Made by a program: the position numbers and the translations under genes | Shown: positions 16,477 through 24,739 of the stretch, piece after piece | Layout: every line of letters begins with the position of its first letter | How positions within the stretch are numbered: the stretch's first letter is position 1 | The notes under the pieces: generated by a model | The model's input: the letters and a program-made list of their open reading frames with translations, nothing else | Database searches by the model: none | Told to the model about the DNA's origin: nothing | Assembly: GCF_900169715.1 (NCBI RefSeq) | Contig: NZ_LT835159.1 | Coordinates: 208,589-272,588, forward strand | Length of the DNA: 64,000 nt | Reading direction: 5' to 3' | Source: Kocuria massiliensis | GTDB taxonomy: Bacteria > Actinomycetota > Actinomycetes > Actinomycetales > Micrococcaceae

Positions 16477-17238
16477 TTATGAGCCCTGAGGGGTTTGTCC
16501 CGTCGCCGTGAAATAGATGTGGGCATCGTGAGAGACGAAGATCGACTCTCCGTAGAGGAAACTATCTCCGTCACTCGTCAGGGCCGTAATGGACAGGGAC
16601 AAGCGAGGCCTCTGATCCGTGATCCCCAGGAGACGCGCATCGTCGCGGGACGGCACAACCTGCGCGACGCTGAGATTCTGTTTCGCAATGGTCACCCCAT
16701 GACGTTTTTCGAGGTAACCATAGAGGGACTGCTCGCTGAAATCCTCGTCCTCGATTCCGGGAAACTGTCCGATCAGAAACCACGTTCGTGAAAGCTGGTG
16801 CACGCTCCCGTCAACGTAGCGACGTCGGCTCATGTGAAGCACCTCGGTGTGGGGTTCAACGCCTAGCGCGCGGGCCACGGCGATATTCGCGCGCACCGGC
16901 CTCAACTCCAAGACATCGGAATGGACGTGATGCCCGAATCCGGTGAGCTGCCCAAAAAACCCGGTGAACGTGCTGTCGAAGTGTTCACCCTGCTCAACGC
17001 GGTGATCGACGGGTTCAGGCTCGGGCCGATTGACCTTGGTGCCGTGCCCTCGATGCCGGGTGACGAGGCCGTCGCGGGCCACCTCGTCGATCGCGCGACG
17101 CATCGTGATGCGTGAGACGCCGTATTCGCGGCACATCTGCGTCTCAGTAGGTAATAATGCGCCGTCGTCCAGGCGGTCGATCCGTGCCCTGAGCTGACGT
17201 TCGACGACGCGATACTTGGGCGGTGTCGACTCAGACAT
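16477..17238 (-). CDS. GntR-family regulator, HutC/UTRA type
   Basis: 253 residues: an N-terminal GntR winged helix (residues ~10-70; PTETQMCREYGVSRITMRRAIDEVARDGLVTRHRGHGTKV) and a C-terminal UTRA ligand-binding domain (VLHMSRRRYVDGSVHQLSRTWF, SLYGYLEKRHGVTIAKQNLSV, LYGESIFV). It is divergently transcribed from the osmoprotectant ABC transporter with a 131-bp shared upstream region, so it very likely regulates that operon, perhaps responding to a quaternary amine or related compound. Confidence 0.92.
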   Translation of the reverse strand: MSESTPPKYRVVERQLRARIDRLDDGALLPTETQMCREYGVSRITMRRAIDEVARDGLVTRHRGHGTKVNRPEPEPVDHRVEQGEHFDSTFTGFFGQLTGFGHHVHSDVLELRPVRANIAVARALGVEPHTEVLHMSRRRYVDGSVHQLSRTWFLIGQFPGIEDEDFSEQSLYGYLEKRHGVTIAKQNLSVAQVVPSRDDARLLGITDQRPRLSLSITALTSDGDSFLYGESIFVSHDAHIYFTATGQTPQGS

Positions 17239-17287
17239 TCAGCCTCCTGGAATCGGTACCCCTACGCTCTCAGGGCGGGGATCTGCC

Positions 17288-17302
17288 GTACCAGTATGGA
17301 AC
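17288..17302. promoter_or_regulatory. Candidate GntR operator in the divergent gntR/opuC region
   Basis: Imperfect palindrome GTaCCAgtaTGGaAC in the shared upstream region. Its size and central CCA...TGG symmetry are compatible with a HutC-type GntR dimer. The assignment is tentative; another GC-rich GGTACC lies nearby. Confidence 0.3.
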
Positions 17303-17369
17303 ACGCAGGCCTCTCGGTGCATGTGGACGTGGCATAGTGTGGTCGAAGAAGTCCAATGGAGGGACCACC

Positions 17370-18440
17370 ATGGAATCTGAAAACGCGACTGCCATCGAAT
17401 TTGTCGATGTCAGCAAGCGATATGACGCCGTCACGGCCGTCGAGAATCTCAACCTCGAGATCCCGGACGGGCTCATTACCGTCTTCGTGGGGCCCTCGGG
17501 CTGCGGCAAAACCACCTCCCTCCGCATGATCAACCGGATGGTCGAACCGAGCGAGGGGCGCATCCTGATTCAGGGGCGGGACCACAGGGACGAGCCAGCC
17601 TTTCAGCTGCGTCGATCTATGGGATACGTGATGCAGCAGTCCGGCCTGATGCCGCACCGTACGGTCGCGGACAATATCGCCACGGTGCCTCGCCTCAACG
17701 GCGTCTCGGCCCGCACCTCGCGCCACAATGCGCTCGAACTCATGGACACCGTTGGCCTGGACCGGGGGCTCAGCAAGCGGTATCCGGCACAACTTTCCGG
17801 CGGTCAGGCCCAACGGGTGGGAGTGGCCCGAGCGCTCGCGGCGGATTCCCCGATCCTGTTGATGGACGAGCCCTTCTCTGCCGTGGACCCCGTGGTTCGC
17901 GCCGATCTGCAACGCGAATTGGTTCGATTGCACGAAACCCTCAAGCGGACCATCGTCTTCGTGACCCACGATATCGACGAGGCCGTGACCTTGGGGCACC
18001 GCGTCGCGGTCTTCGGGACCGGGGGCAAGATCGAACAATTCGGCAGCCCGGAGGAGATCCTCCGGCAGCCCGCCAATGACTTCGTCGCCTCCTTTGTCGG
18101 CCACGACCGCGGAACCCGCCGCCTGACCTTCGCCGCATCCGATGACCTCCCGATCCATCCGCTGGATTCTCCTGATCGCCCCTGGGGCGAATGGGAATTG
18201 GTTCTCGACGACGCGGGTCACCCGAGAGGATGGCGGATCGCCGACCGGCACGTCCCCGGGGGAAGCCTCTTCACGCGAGGTCAGAGCCTCCGGGAGGCCC
18301 TCGACTCCGTGTTGTCCTCGCCATCCGGCTGGGGCGTGGCCGTGGACGACGACGGCGTCGCTCTCGGGGTGCTCTCCTCGGACGACGTCATGGACGCCAC
18401 GACTCGCGAACGCCTGAGCCGTTACGGGGTCGGTTCGTGA
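17370..18440 (+). CDS. opuCA: Osmoprotectant ABC transporter, ATP-binding protein (OpuCA type)
   Basis: Cytoplasmic ATPase of a quaternary-amine importer (glycine betaine, carnitine or choline). Walker A is GPSGCGKTT, the signature is LSGGQAQRVGVARALA, Walker B is ILLMDEP and the switch histidine lies in IVFVTHDIDEA. The C-terminal ~100 residues hold one CBS-like repeat (AVDDDGVALGVLSSDDVMDA), shorter than the tandem CBS pair of Bacillus OpuCA. 356 residues from the ATG with GGAGGG. The downstream permease starts inside its stop codon, so the four transporter genes form one coupled operon. Confidence 0.94.
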   Translation: MESENATAIEFVDVSKRYDAVTAVENLNLEIPDGLITVFVGPSGCGKTTSLRMINRMVEPSEGRILIQGRDHRDEPAFQLRRSMGYVMQQSGLMPHRTVADNIATVPRLNGVSARTSRHNALELMDTVGLDRGLSKRYPAQLSGGQAQRVGVARALAADSPILLMDEPFSAVDPVVRADLQRELVRLHETLKRTIVFVTHDIDEAVTLGHRVAVFGTGGKIEQFGSPEEILRQPANDFVASFVGHDRGTRRLTFAASDDLPIHPLDSPDRPWGEWELVLDDAGHPRGWRIADRHVPGGSLFTRGQSLREALDSVLSSPSGWGVAVDDDGVALGVLSSDDVMDATTRERLSRYGVGS

Positions 18441-19120
18441 CGTGGCTCTTCCATAACCTCTCCTACGTGGGCGAATTGACGTGGCTGCACCTGCTGCAGT
18501 CCGTTGTGCCCGTGATCATCGGGACGATCATTTCGATTCCGATCGCCAAATTCTCCGCCGTGCGGAGGGCGCGCGGTTCGAAGGGGCCGGGAGGACTCGG
18601 CTCGCGAGCCGGCAAGGTGCGGCGCGGCGTCGTCGTGAACCTGGCCTCCCTGCTGTACACGATTCCCTCGTTGGCCCTCTTTGTGCTGTTGCCGCTGATT
18701 CTGGGCACCGCGATCACGTCCTTGACGAACGTGATGATCGCGTTGAGTCTCTATGTGGTGGCGATGATGGTCCGAACCTGCGTGGATGCCTTCGAGTCCG
18801 TGGACGTGGCCGTTCTCGACGCCGCGACGTCGATGGGTTACCGCCCCGCTCGTCGGTTTTGGGCCGTCGAGTTGCCGCTCTCTATTCCCGTAATGGCCGC
18901 CGGGCTGCGGGTCGCTCTCGTCTCGAATATTTCGATGGTTTCCGTGGGTGCGGTGATTGGCATCCAGTCACTGGGCACGCTCTTCACCGATGGTTTGCGG
19001 CGTGATTTCACGACCGAAATTGTGGTCGGGATTGTGCTGATCGCGTTGATGGCGATCATCCTGGACCGCTTGGTGGCCTGGTCCGCCGCGGCCGCAACGC
19101 GTTGGCAGGTGAAGGTATGA
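18437..19120 (+). CDS. opuCB: Osmoprotectant ABC transporter permease (OpuCB type)
   Basis: A 227-residue permease with about five helices and the binding-protein-dependent transport motif (VDAFESVDVAVLDAATSMGYRPARRFWAVELPLSIP). It starts at a GTG overlapping the ATPase stop (GTGA) and overlaps the next permease by ATGA. It pairs with the second permease to form the membrane channel. Confidence 0.93.
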   Translation: MTWLFHNLSYVGELTWLHLLQSVVPVIIGTIISIPIAKFSAVRRARGSKGPGGLGSRAGKVRRGVVVNLASLLYTIPSLALFVLLPLILGTAITSLTNVMIALSLYVVAMMVRTCVDAFESVDVAVLDAATSMGYRPARRFWAVELPLSIPVMAAGLRVALVSNISMVSVGAVIGIQSLGTLFTDGLRRDFTTEIVVGIVLIALMAIILDRLVAWSAAAATRWQVKV

Positions 19121-19788
19121 ACGTCGTCCAAGAAACGTGGAACTGGTTCGGCACCCCGGGGTCCTGGACGGGAGCGACCGGCATCTGGGCCCGGGTGGGC
19201 GAGCACCTGGCGTATTCGGGCTTGGTATTGGGCATCGCCGCTGTTATCTCGATTCCTCTTGGCCTCTGGCTGGGGCATACGCGGCGAGGCGGCAACCTGG
19301 TGATCGGTATTGCCGGGGCGCTGAGGTCCCTGCCCACTCTGGGGCTGCTCACGCTTTTTGCGTTATGGATCGGCATCGGTCTGACCGCGCCCGTCTTGGC
19401 TCTGGTGATTCTGGCCGTCGCGCCCATGCTCGCGAACGCCTATACGGCCGTCGCCGCGGTGGACCCCAGCGTGGTCGACGCCGCCCGGGCCCAAGGCCTG
19501 AAGGAATGGCAGATTCTCACCCAAGTAGAAATCCCCAACGCCGTGCCCGTGTTGTTTAGCGGCATTCGAAACGCGGCCCTGCAAGTGGTGGCCACGGTAA
19601 CGGTCATGGCCTACATCGACCTGGGTGGTCTGGGGCGATTCTTGATCGACGGCCTGGCGGTGCGAGATTACTCGCGCATGGTCGCTTCGATGCTTCTCGC
19701 GGCGGTGCTTGCACTGGTCATCGACGGTGTTCTGGCCTTCATCCAGCGCTTGTTGACCTCCCCGGGCTTGGTGAAAGAGGAATCATGA
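19117..19788 (+). CDS. opuCD: Osmoprotectant ABC transporter permease (OpuCD type)
   Basis: A 223-residue second permease of the importer. The EAA-like loop is AVDPSVVDAARAQGLKEWQILTQVEIPNAVP. About six hydrophobic segments are visible. It is paralogous to the preceding permease, giving a heterodimeric channel. Start and stop both overlap the neighbouring genes by four bases. Confidence 0.93.
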   Translation: MNVVQETWNWFGTPGSWTGATGIWARVGEHLAYSGLVLGIAAVISIPLGLWLGHTRRGGNLVIGIAGALRSLPTLGLLTLFALWIGIGLTAPVLALVILAVAPMLANAYTAVAAVDPSVVDAARAQGLKEWQILTQVEIPNAVPVLFSGIRNAALQVVATVTVMAYIDLGGLGRFLIDGLAVRDYSRMVASMLLAAVLALVIDGVLAFIQRLLTSPGLVKEES

Positions 19789-20714
19789 GGCATTCACACG
19801 CGACCACCTCACGACGTCGGGCCTTGGGGCTCGCGGCCGCTGCATCCGTTCTGACGATGACGGGCTGTGGGCTGTCCGGCGAAAACGCGTTGGGACCCGC
19901 GAAGGGCCGGGGAACCATTGTGGTGGGCTCCGCCGATTTCGTGGAATCCCAAATCATCGCCGAAATCTACGCGGCCGCCCTCAATAACGCCGGGCACAAG
20001 GCCGAGACCGACCCGGCCATCGGCGCGCGGGAAGCCTACATCGGTGCCATCCAGCAGGGCAGCGTGAGCCTCGTCCCGGACTATTCCGGCAACCTGTTGC
20101 AGTACTTCGACGCCAAGTCCACGGCCAGCACGGCCGAGGACATCATGGCCGGGCTCAAATCCGTGGTGCCTCAGGGCTTGGAAGTCATGGAGGCGTCGCC
20201 CGCCGAGGATAAGGATGCGCTGGTGGTCACCCAGTCCACTGCCAAGAAGTATGGGCTCTCCTCCCTCACGGACCTAGGTTCGGTCTGCTCGAACATCACC
20301 CTGGCCGGGCCCCCGGAATTCCAAGAACGCGCATATGGCCTACCGGGTTTGAAGGATAAGTACGGCTGCGTTCCCCAGAAGTTTTCGCCCATTAACGACG
20401 CCGGCGGCCCCCTGACCGTCAAAGCTCTCCTCGATGACCAGGTGCAGGTGGCAGACATCTTCACCACCACTCCCGCGATCGAAAAGAACCATCTGGTGGT
20501 GCTCGACGATCCCAAGAACAACTTCATCGCGCAGCAGGTCATTCCACTGATCCGCAGCGATCAGGTACCCGAAGCGGCGCGAGAGGTCATCAACAAGGTT
20601 TCTCGGACATTGACGACCCAAGACCTGATCCACCTGAATGACCGCGTGAGTGGGGACGAGAAAGTCTCCACCGTTCAGGCCGCTCAGGACTGGACCTCGG
20701 GTAAGGGGATGTAA
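19785..20714 (+). CDS. opuCC: Osmoprotectant-binding lipoprotein (OpuCC type)
   Basis: Extracellular substrate-binding protein of 309 residues. The signal peptide has an arginine-rich n-region (TTSRRRALG, compatible with Tat export), a hydrophobic core and a lipobox-like LTMTGC whose cysteine would be lipidated. The mature domain matches the OpuAC/ProX-like family (IVVGSADFVESQIIAEIYAAALNNAGH, VPDYSGNLLQYF, DVFTTTP-like ADIFTTTPAI). It captures betaine-like compatible solutes for the two permeases. Last gene of the operon. Confidence 0.93.
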   Translation: MRHSHATTSRRRALGLAAAASVLTMTGCGLSGENALGPAKGRGTIVVGSADFVESQIIAEIYAAALNNAGHKAETDPAIGAREAYIGAIQQGSVSLVPDYSGNLLQYFDAKSTASTAEDIMAGLKSVVPQGLEVMEASPAEDKDALVVTQSTAKKYGLSSLTDLGSVCSNITLAGPPEFQERAYGLPGLKDKYGCVPQKFSPINDAGGPLTVKALLDDQVQVADIFTTTPAIEKNHLVVLDDPKNNFIAQQVIPLIRSDQVPEAAREVINKVSRTLTTQDLIHLNDRVSGDEKVSTVQAAQDWTSGKGM

Positions 20715-20735
20715 GGTCGGAGGCGATCCTCCCGG

Positions 20736-20764
20736 TTCACGAGCCAAAACTTTATCCGTAAAGT
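20736..20764 (+). promoter_or_regulatory. doxX promoter with overlapping palindromic operator
   Basis: The -35 element TTCACG and -10 element TAAAGT are separated by 17 bp. The -10 is the right arm of an inverted repeat ACTTTA-TCCG-TAAAGT (20749-20764). Aligned with the yceI promoter, the two share TTTAnnnGTAAAGT in the same position relative to the -10. Transcription would start near 20771, on the doxX ATG itself, so the mRNA should be leaderless. Confidence 0.55.
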
Positions 20765-20770
20765 GATGTG

Positions 20771-21214
20771 ATGATGAGTTACTCCAACACCTCTTCCCTG
20801 TCAGCCCCGCTGGGTTTGCTCCTCCTCCGCGTCGGTCTCGGCGTCGTATTCCTGATGCACGGTTTGCAGAAAATCAATGAGTGGACGATTGACGGCACGG
20901 CATCGAATTTTCAGCAGATGGGAATTCCTTCACCCGAGATTGCCGCGACCATGGCGGCATACGCCGAATTGGCCGGCGGGATTGCGCTGATCGTGGGCCT
21001 GCTTTCTCGCATCGCGGGTCTGGTCCTCGCCGTGGACATGTTCGGTGCCATTTATTTTGCGCACGGTTCTCACGGTTTCTTTTCCTCCGGAGGCGGCTAT
21101 GAATTCCCGCTCGTGCTCGCGCTGGCGAGCCTCGCAGTCTTCCTGTTGGGGCCTGGACGTTTCGCGATTGCCGGTGGCCTAGAAAACCGACGAGGATGGG
21201 GAATCTTCGCCTGA
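20771..21214 (+). CDS. DoxX-family membrane protein
   Basis: A four-helix membrane protein of ~147 residues. The family pattern is clear: LLLLRVGLGVVFLMHGLQKI at the start, then MAAYAELAGGIALIVGLLSRIAGLVLAVDM and the glycine-rich YEFPLVLALASLAVFLLGPG. DoxX proteins are implicated in redox and thiol stress; in mycobacteria one forms a complex with SodA and a thiosulfate sulfurtransferase-like protein (both kinds of gene occur elsewhere in this window). No Shine-Dalgarno sequence precedes the clustered ATG codons, matching the leaderless promoter prediction. The GTG just before the first ATG would lie upstream of the predicted transcript start. Confidence 0.92.
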   Translation: MMSYSNTSSLSAPLGLLLLRVGLGVVFLMHGLQKINEWTIDGTASNFQQMGIPSPEIAATMAAYAELAGGIALIVGLLSRIAGLVLAVDMFGAIYFAHGSHGFFSSGGGYEFPLVLALASLAVFLLGPGRFAIAGGLENRRGWGIFA

Positions 21215-21264
21215 CCTGCGGCGTCGTCCGCTGAGTCGCTTCTCGTGCGACTAATATTCGGAGC

Positions 21265-22116
21265 ATGCTTCTGACCCTGATCCGTATGGCCACCGCGATC
21301 CTGATCGTGTTTGTGATCGTTTCCCTGGCTAACGATTGGCGCCTGACCCGGCCCATCGCGAATCTGTGGCGTCGTCATAGTGGATACGTGCGGTGGTATA
21401 TCACCAGCGCGCCGGCCACATATATCTACATGTTCATCTTGATCATCACCACATGGGTACTCCTGGGAATGCCGGAATTCGCCCGGGATGATTTTCTCAA
21501 GGGTCAGTCCACGAACCTTCAGCATTTGACCACCAACCCGATTCGCGCGTTAGTGCGTAGCGCCTTCTTCGTGTCGAGCGCCGAGTTGCTCACGTGGGTA
21601 GCGCTCTTCGGACTGTTGTTGGCCCCGGCCGAACGGTGGCTGGGTACAGCTCGCACCATCGCGGTTTTCGCGGTGGGGCATGTTGTGTCCACGGCGGGTG
21701 CCGCCCTCGACGTGTGGATTCACATCCGCTATTTCCATTTTTCGGAACGGCTGTGGAATGTCGAGGACACCGGCGCGAGCTACGGATTCATGTCGCTCGC
21801 GGCCCTGTTGTTCTACCGCCTGCGCGGGTGGACGCGGTGGGTCCTCGGCGCCGCGCTGGCCGTGGTGCTGGTGTATGGGGCGATTGAGGGGACCGGATTC
21901 ACGGCTCGGGGGCATGCCATCGCGGTCCTCCTGGGGCTGGCGTTGTATCCGATGTCGCGTGTGCCCGACGTCGTGGCCCGGCTCGGTACCGGTCGAAGCA
22001 TCGTCGATCTGTGGAAGCGCCGGACGGCGGACGGCTCCGCCGACACCCGGGCAGAGTTTGCCGCGGCCTCACGAGCCCGCCGTGCGCGGTCGGGACGCCG
22101 CCAAGCCGACACCTAA
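21265..22116 (+). CDS. Rhomboid-like intramembrane protein
   Basis: About 283 residues with 6-7 membrane helices and a basic cytoplasmic tail. The presumed catalytic serine lies in VEDTGASYGFMSLAALLF and the histidine in TARGHAIAVLLGLALYP, matching the actinobacterial rhomboid-like family rather than the classic GxSG pattern. The role would be intramembrane proteolysis or membrane-protein quality control; activity is unproven. GGAG precedes the ATG. Its stop overlaps that of the convergent VOC gene by four bases. Confidence 0.78.
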   Translation: MLLTLIRMATAILIVFVIVSLANDWRLTRPIANLWRRHSGYVRWYITSAPATYIYMFILIITTWVLLGMPEFARDDFLKGQSTNLQHLTTNPIRALVRSAFFVSSAELLTWVALFGLLLAPAERWLGTARTIAVFAVGHVVSTAGAALDVWIHIRYFHFSERLWNVEDTGASYGFMSLAALLFYRLRGWTRWVLGAALAVVLVYGAIEGTGFTARGHAIAVLLGLALYPMSRVPDVVARLGTGRSIVDLWKRRTADGSADTRAEFAAASRARRARSGRRQADT

Positions 22117-23012
22117 AAGTCAGAGATCTGGATTTTCCCCATCGACATCAGATGTTCGTAGGCGTGGGGGCGTGACATGAGTTCCCCCAGGTTTTCGGGA
22201 ACGACTTGCCAGCTCAGCCCAAACTGATCCTTGCACCAACCGCACGCGACGGCGTCGGGGTGGGCGCTCAAGGTATCCCACAGGCGGTCGATTTCTTGCT
22301 GGTCGGGAGCTTCCACCATCAGCGAGAATCCCTCGGTGAAGGTGAAGTCCTGGTCCACACCCGAATCCATTGCGGTGAACCACGTGCCAGTCTCCGCGTC
22401 ACCGAGGCGGAAATCCGAGAACATGACGGAGCCTTGTTTCGCCGGACCGGTGGGCTCGGGATATTCAGCGCGGTTGCCCATGACCGACCCCGGAAAGAGC
22501 TGGAGGTATTCGGCGGTGGCTTCGGCCGCGCGATTTTGGGCGGGGCCACAAAACATCAGGGCCGGCATAAGGAACGGTCGCGGTTCGCCCTCGGGGTTGG
22601 TCAGGATCAATTGCCAGCTCACGCCGTATTGGTCCTCAACCCAGGCGTATTGCGGGGAGAAGGGATATTCCCCCAGAGGCATGAGTTCGCGTCCGCCCTC
22701 GGACAACACAGCGTGGACCTCCTGGAGGTAGTCCGCCGCGTCGTCGATGCGCGAAGGGTCGAAGTTGATCATGAATCCCGCCGCGGGCGTGGGGCGGAAT
22801 TCGTCACCGGCGTTGATGAGAGTGAGCGGGAGGTCATGGATTCGCAGACTCACCGTGAGAGTCTTGCCGGCCATCGGCCGTTGAAAGTCGAGGAGTCCTT
22901 CGGTGGGGTAGGTCTGTCGGGACGTGATCTCGACGTCGCGAAAGGCCTTCGCGTAAAATTCGGCGGTTTCATCCGCGCGGCCGTTCGACCAGATATTGGG
23001 GGTGATGGTCAT
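22113..23012 (-). CDS. Two-domain VOC-superfamily protein (PhnB-like)
   Basis: About 299 residues made of two tandem glyoxalase-like halves. The first begins ITPNIWSNGRADETAEFYAKAF and ends YAWVEDQYGVSWQLIL; the second begins LMPALMFCGPAQNRAAEATAEYLQLFPGS and ends GWCKDQFGLSWQVVPENLGEL. This matches the '3-demethylubiquinone-9 3-methyltransferase' / PhnB-like family, whose old name is misleading since no methyltransferase fold is present. Substrate unknown. I prefer the ATG preceded by AAGGAT over an upstream in-frame TTG. Confidence 0.85.
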   Translation of the reverse strand: MTITPNIWSNGRADETAEFYAKAFRDVEITSRQTYPTEGLLDFQRPMAGKTLTVSLRIHDLPLTLINAGDEFRPTPAAGFMINFDPSRIDDAADYLQEVHAVLSEGGRELMPLGEYPFSPQYAWVEDQYGVSWQLILTNPEGEPRPFLMPALMFCGPAQNRAAEATAEYLQLFPGSVMGNRAEYPEPTGPAKQGSVMFSDFRLGDAETGTWFTAMDSGVDQDFTFTEGFSLMVEAPDQQEIDRLWDTLSAHPDAVACGWCKDQFGLSWQVVPENLGELMSRPHAYEHLMSMGKIQISDF

Positions 23013-23063
23013 GACCAAGATCCTTACACTCGCCGACCGGCGGGAGCGCCTGCCGTTGGGCTT

Positions 23064-23981
23064 TCAGACTATTCCGATATCGGCTCGGTTGATAGGGCCA
23101 CGTGAAACTTTGAACGAATCTTCCGGACGGGGGCGTTCGGGCAGATGAGCGACGGCGGCCGTGTGGAACGCACGGACCAGCGGGTTCTCCTCGCCGCGGA
23201 GCCACGCGAGGCACAGCGGGACGGGCGGCGCGTCGTCGAGCGGAATGGACACGACGCCGGTATGACCGTGCGACGCCATCGCGGATCGGGGCGTGGCGCC
23301 CACGCCCCGTCCTGAAGCCACCAAGGCGGCCCACTCGTCGTAGTTATGACATTCGAGGATGGTGCGTGGGCGATGAGGGTCATCCCACAGCGTCGGCCGG
23401 GTGTTTCCATTGACCGTGTTGACCACGAGCGGGTATTGGCCGAGCTCGTTCCATGAGATCGACGTGCGGTGCGCGAGGGGGCTCCGGGTGCTCACGGCCG
23501 CGACGCGGACTTCTCCGGCGAGCTCGACGCATTCGACCTCCTCTGAGGAGATGTCACGGCGACTCAGAGCGACGTCGACGGCCTTGTCCAGAAGCGCGGC
23601 GTGAATGTCGTCTCGCCGCGAGAGCCGCAGGCCAACGCCCGTGGACGCCTCGAATTGCGCCGTGGTCCGGGAAAACCACGGGTCCGGCAAGGCCCAAGGG
23701 AAGCCGACGCGAAATTCTGGTTCCCGGGACACCTCAGCCAGCGCGGCCTGGACGTCCCGCAGGATTTTGCGAGATCTCTGGAGCAGCACCTCGCCCGGTG
23801 CAGTGAGGCGGACCGAGCGAGAGGTGCGGACCATCAGAGTCACACCGAGCCGCGTTTCGAGCTGTTGGATGGTTCGACTGAGCGCGGGTTGGGTGATGTG
23901 CAGTACCCGAGCAGCTTGGGTGAAAGATCGATGCTCGCCCACGGCTTCGAGAGCTCGGAGGTGACGCAATTCGATGTTCAT
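23064..23981 (-). CDS. LysR-family transcriptional regulator
   Basis: 305 residues: an N-terminal winged HTH (LRHLRALEAVGEHRSFTQAARVLHITQPALSRTIQQLETRLGVTLMVR) and a periplasmic-binding-like effector domain. The target is unknown. It lies in the same direction as the VOC gene 51 bases away, so the two may be co-transcribed. Confidence 0.92.
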   Translation of the reverse strand: MNIELRHLRALEAVGEHRSFTQAARVLHITQPALSRTIQQLETRLGVTLMVRTSRSVRLTAPGEVLLQRSRKILRDVQAALAEVSREPEFRVGFPWALPDPWFSRTTAQFEASTGVGLRLSRRDDIHAALLDKAVDVALSRRDISSEEVECVELAGEVRVAAVSTRSPLAHRTSISWNELGQYPLVVNTVNGNTRPTLWDDPHRPRTILECHNYDEWAALVASGRGVGATPRSAMASHGHTGVVSIPLDDAPPVPLCLAWLRGEENPLVRAFHTAAVAHLPERPRPEDSFKVSRGPINRADIGIV

Positions 23982-24071
23982 GACGCCACAGCATAGCCGT
24001 CGTGCCTGGTCACGGGTCTGTCAGTGAAGTGAGGGGGCGGCGATTCCTCGGCGGCTCAACGACTGGGCGTC

Positions 24072-24632
24072 TCAGCCAGCTGGGGTGGTGACCACGCCGT
24101 GTTGCCAGTGGTGATCCTCACGGCGGTATTCGATGCGCGTATGGTTTCGGTCTTCGCGGGCCTGCATGAATTCCACCTCCCGCGGCTCCAGGGCGTAGAG
24201 CTGCCAGTCCGGATTGGGCGATCCGTCGTAACTCGGGCGTCCTTCCCAATCTCGTTCCGACTCTTCCCGGCTGAGGGGGTGGACGACGCCGGTGACACGC
24301 ACCTGCCGTCCCGACTCGCGCCAGAAGAAGATCATGGACGCGCGTGGGTCCGCATCGAGCTGCTGCCCCTTGCGGGACGTGCGATGGGTGGAGAAGTGGA
24401 AGCCGCGATCGTCAATGTCCTTGACGATGAGGGTTCGACCCACGGGGGTGCCGTCGTTATCGACCGTCGTGAAGGTCATGGCATGGGGCTGCCGTTGCCC
24501 CGAGGCGATGGCTTCTTGGAACCACTCAGAAAACAACTGGTGTGGATCTGAGGGCACGTGATCCGGGTCGAGGGTCGGCAAGGGCTTGGGGAAGGACGGT
24601 AGGGAACTCAACTGGTCGCTCAGAGTGGACAT
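24072..24632 (-). CDS. Pyridoxine/pyridoxamine 5'-phosphate oxidase-like flavoprotein
   Basis: 186 residues of the FMN-binding split-barrel family, PdxH branch. Recognisable PdxH blocks are AMTFTTVDNDGTPVGRTLIVKDIDDRGFHFSTHRTSRKG, RASMIFFWRESGRQVRVTGVVHPL and ERDWEGRPSYDGSP. PdxH makes pyridoxal 5'-phosphate. The C-terminus (EYRREDHHWQHGVVTTPAG) lacks the usual PdxH ending, so it may be a related oxidase acting on another substrate. It lies beside the DnaA-box region, transcribed away from it. Confidence 0.8.
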   Translation of the reverse strand: MSTLSDQLSSLPSFPKPLPTLDPDHVPSDPHQLFSEWFQEAIASGQRQPHAMTFTTVDNDGTPVGRTLIVKDIDDRGFHFSTHRTSRKGQQLDADPRASMIFFWRESGRQVRVTGVVHPLSREESERDWEGRPSYDGSPNPDWQLYALEPREVEFMQAREDRNHTRIEYRREDHHWQHGVVTTPAG

Positions 24633-24739
24633 ATCTCGATGCTAAGTGGAGAGCACAGGCTGCGCGAGGGTGGATTGGCCATCGGCATCGGTCCATGACG
24701 GACGGTTATGGGCGAGATCTACACAAGCGGTGGAGAAAG

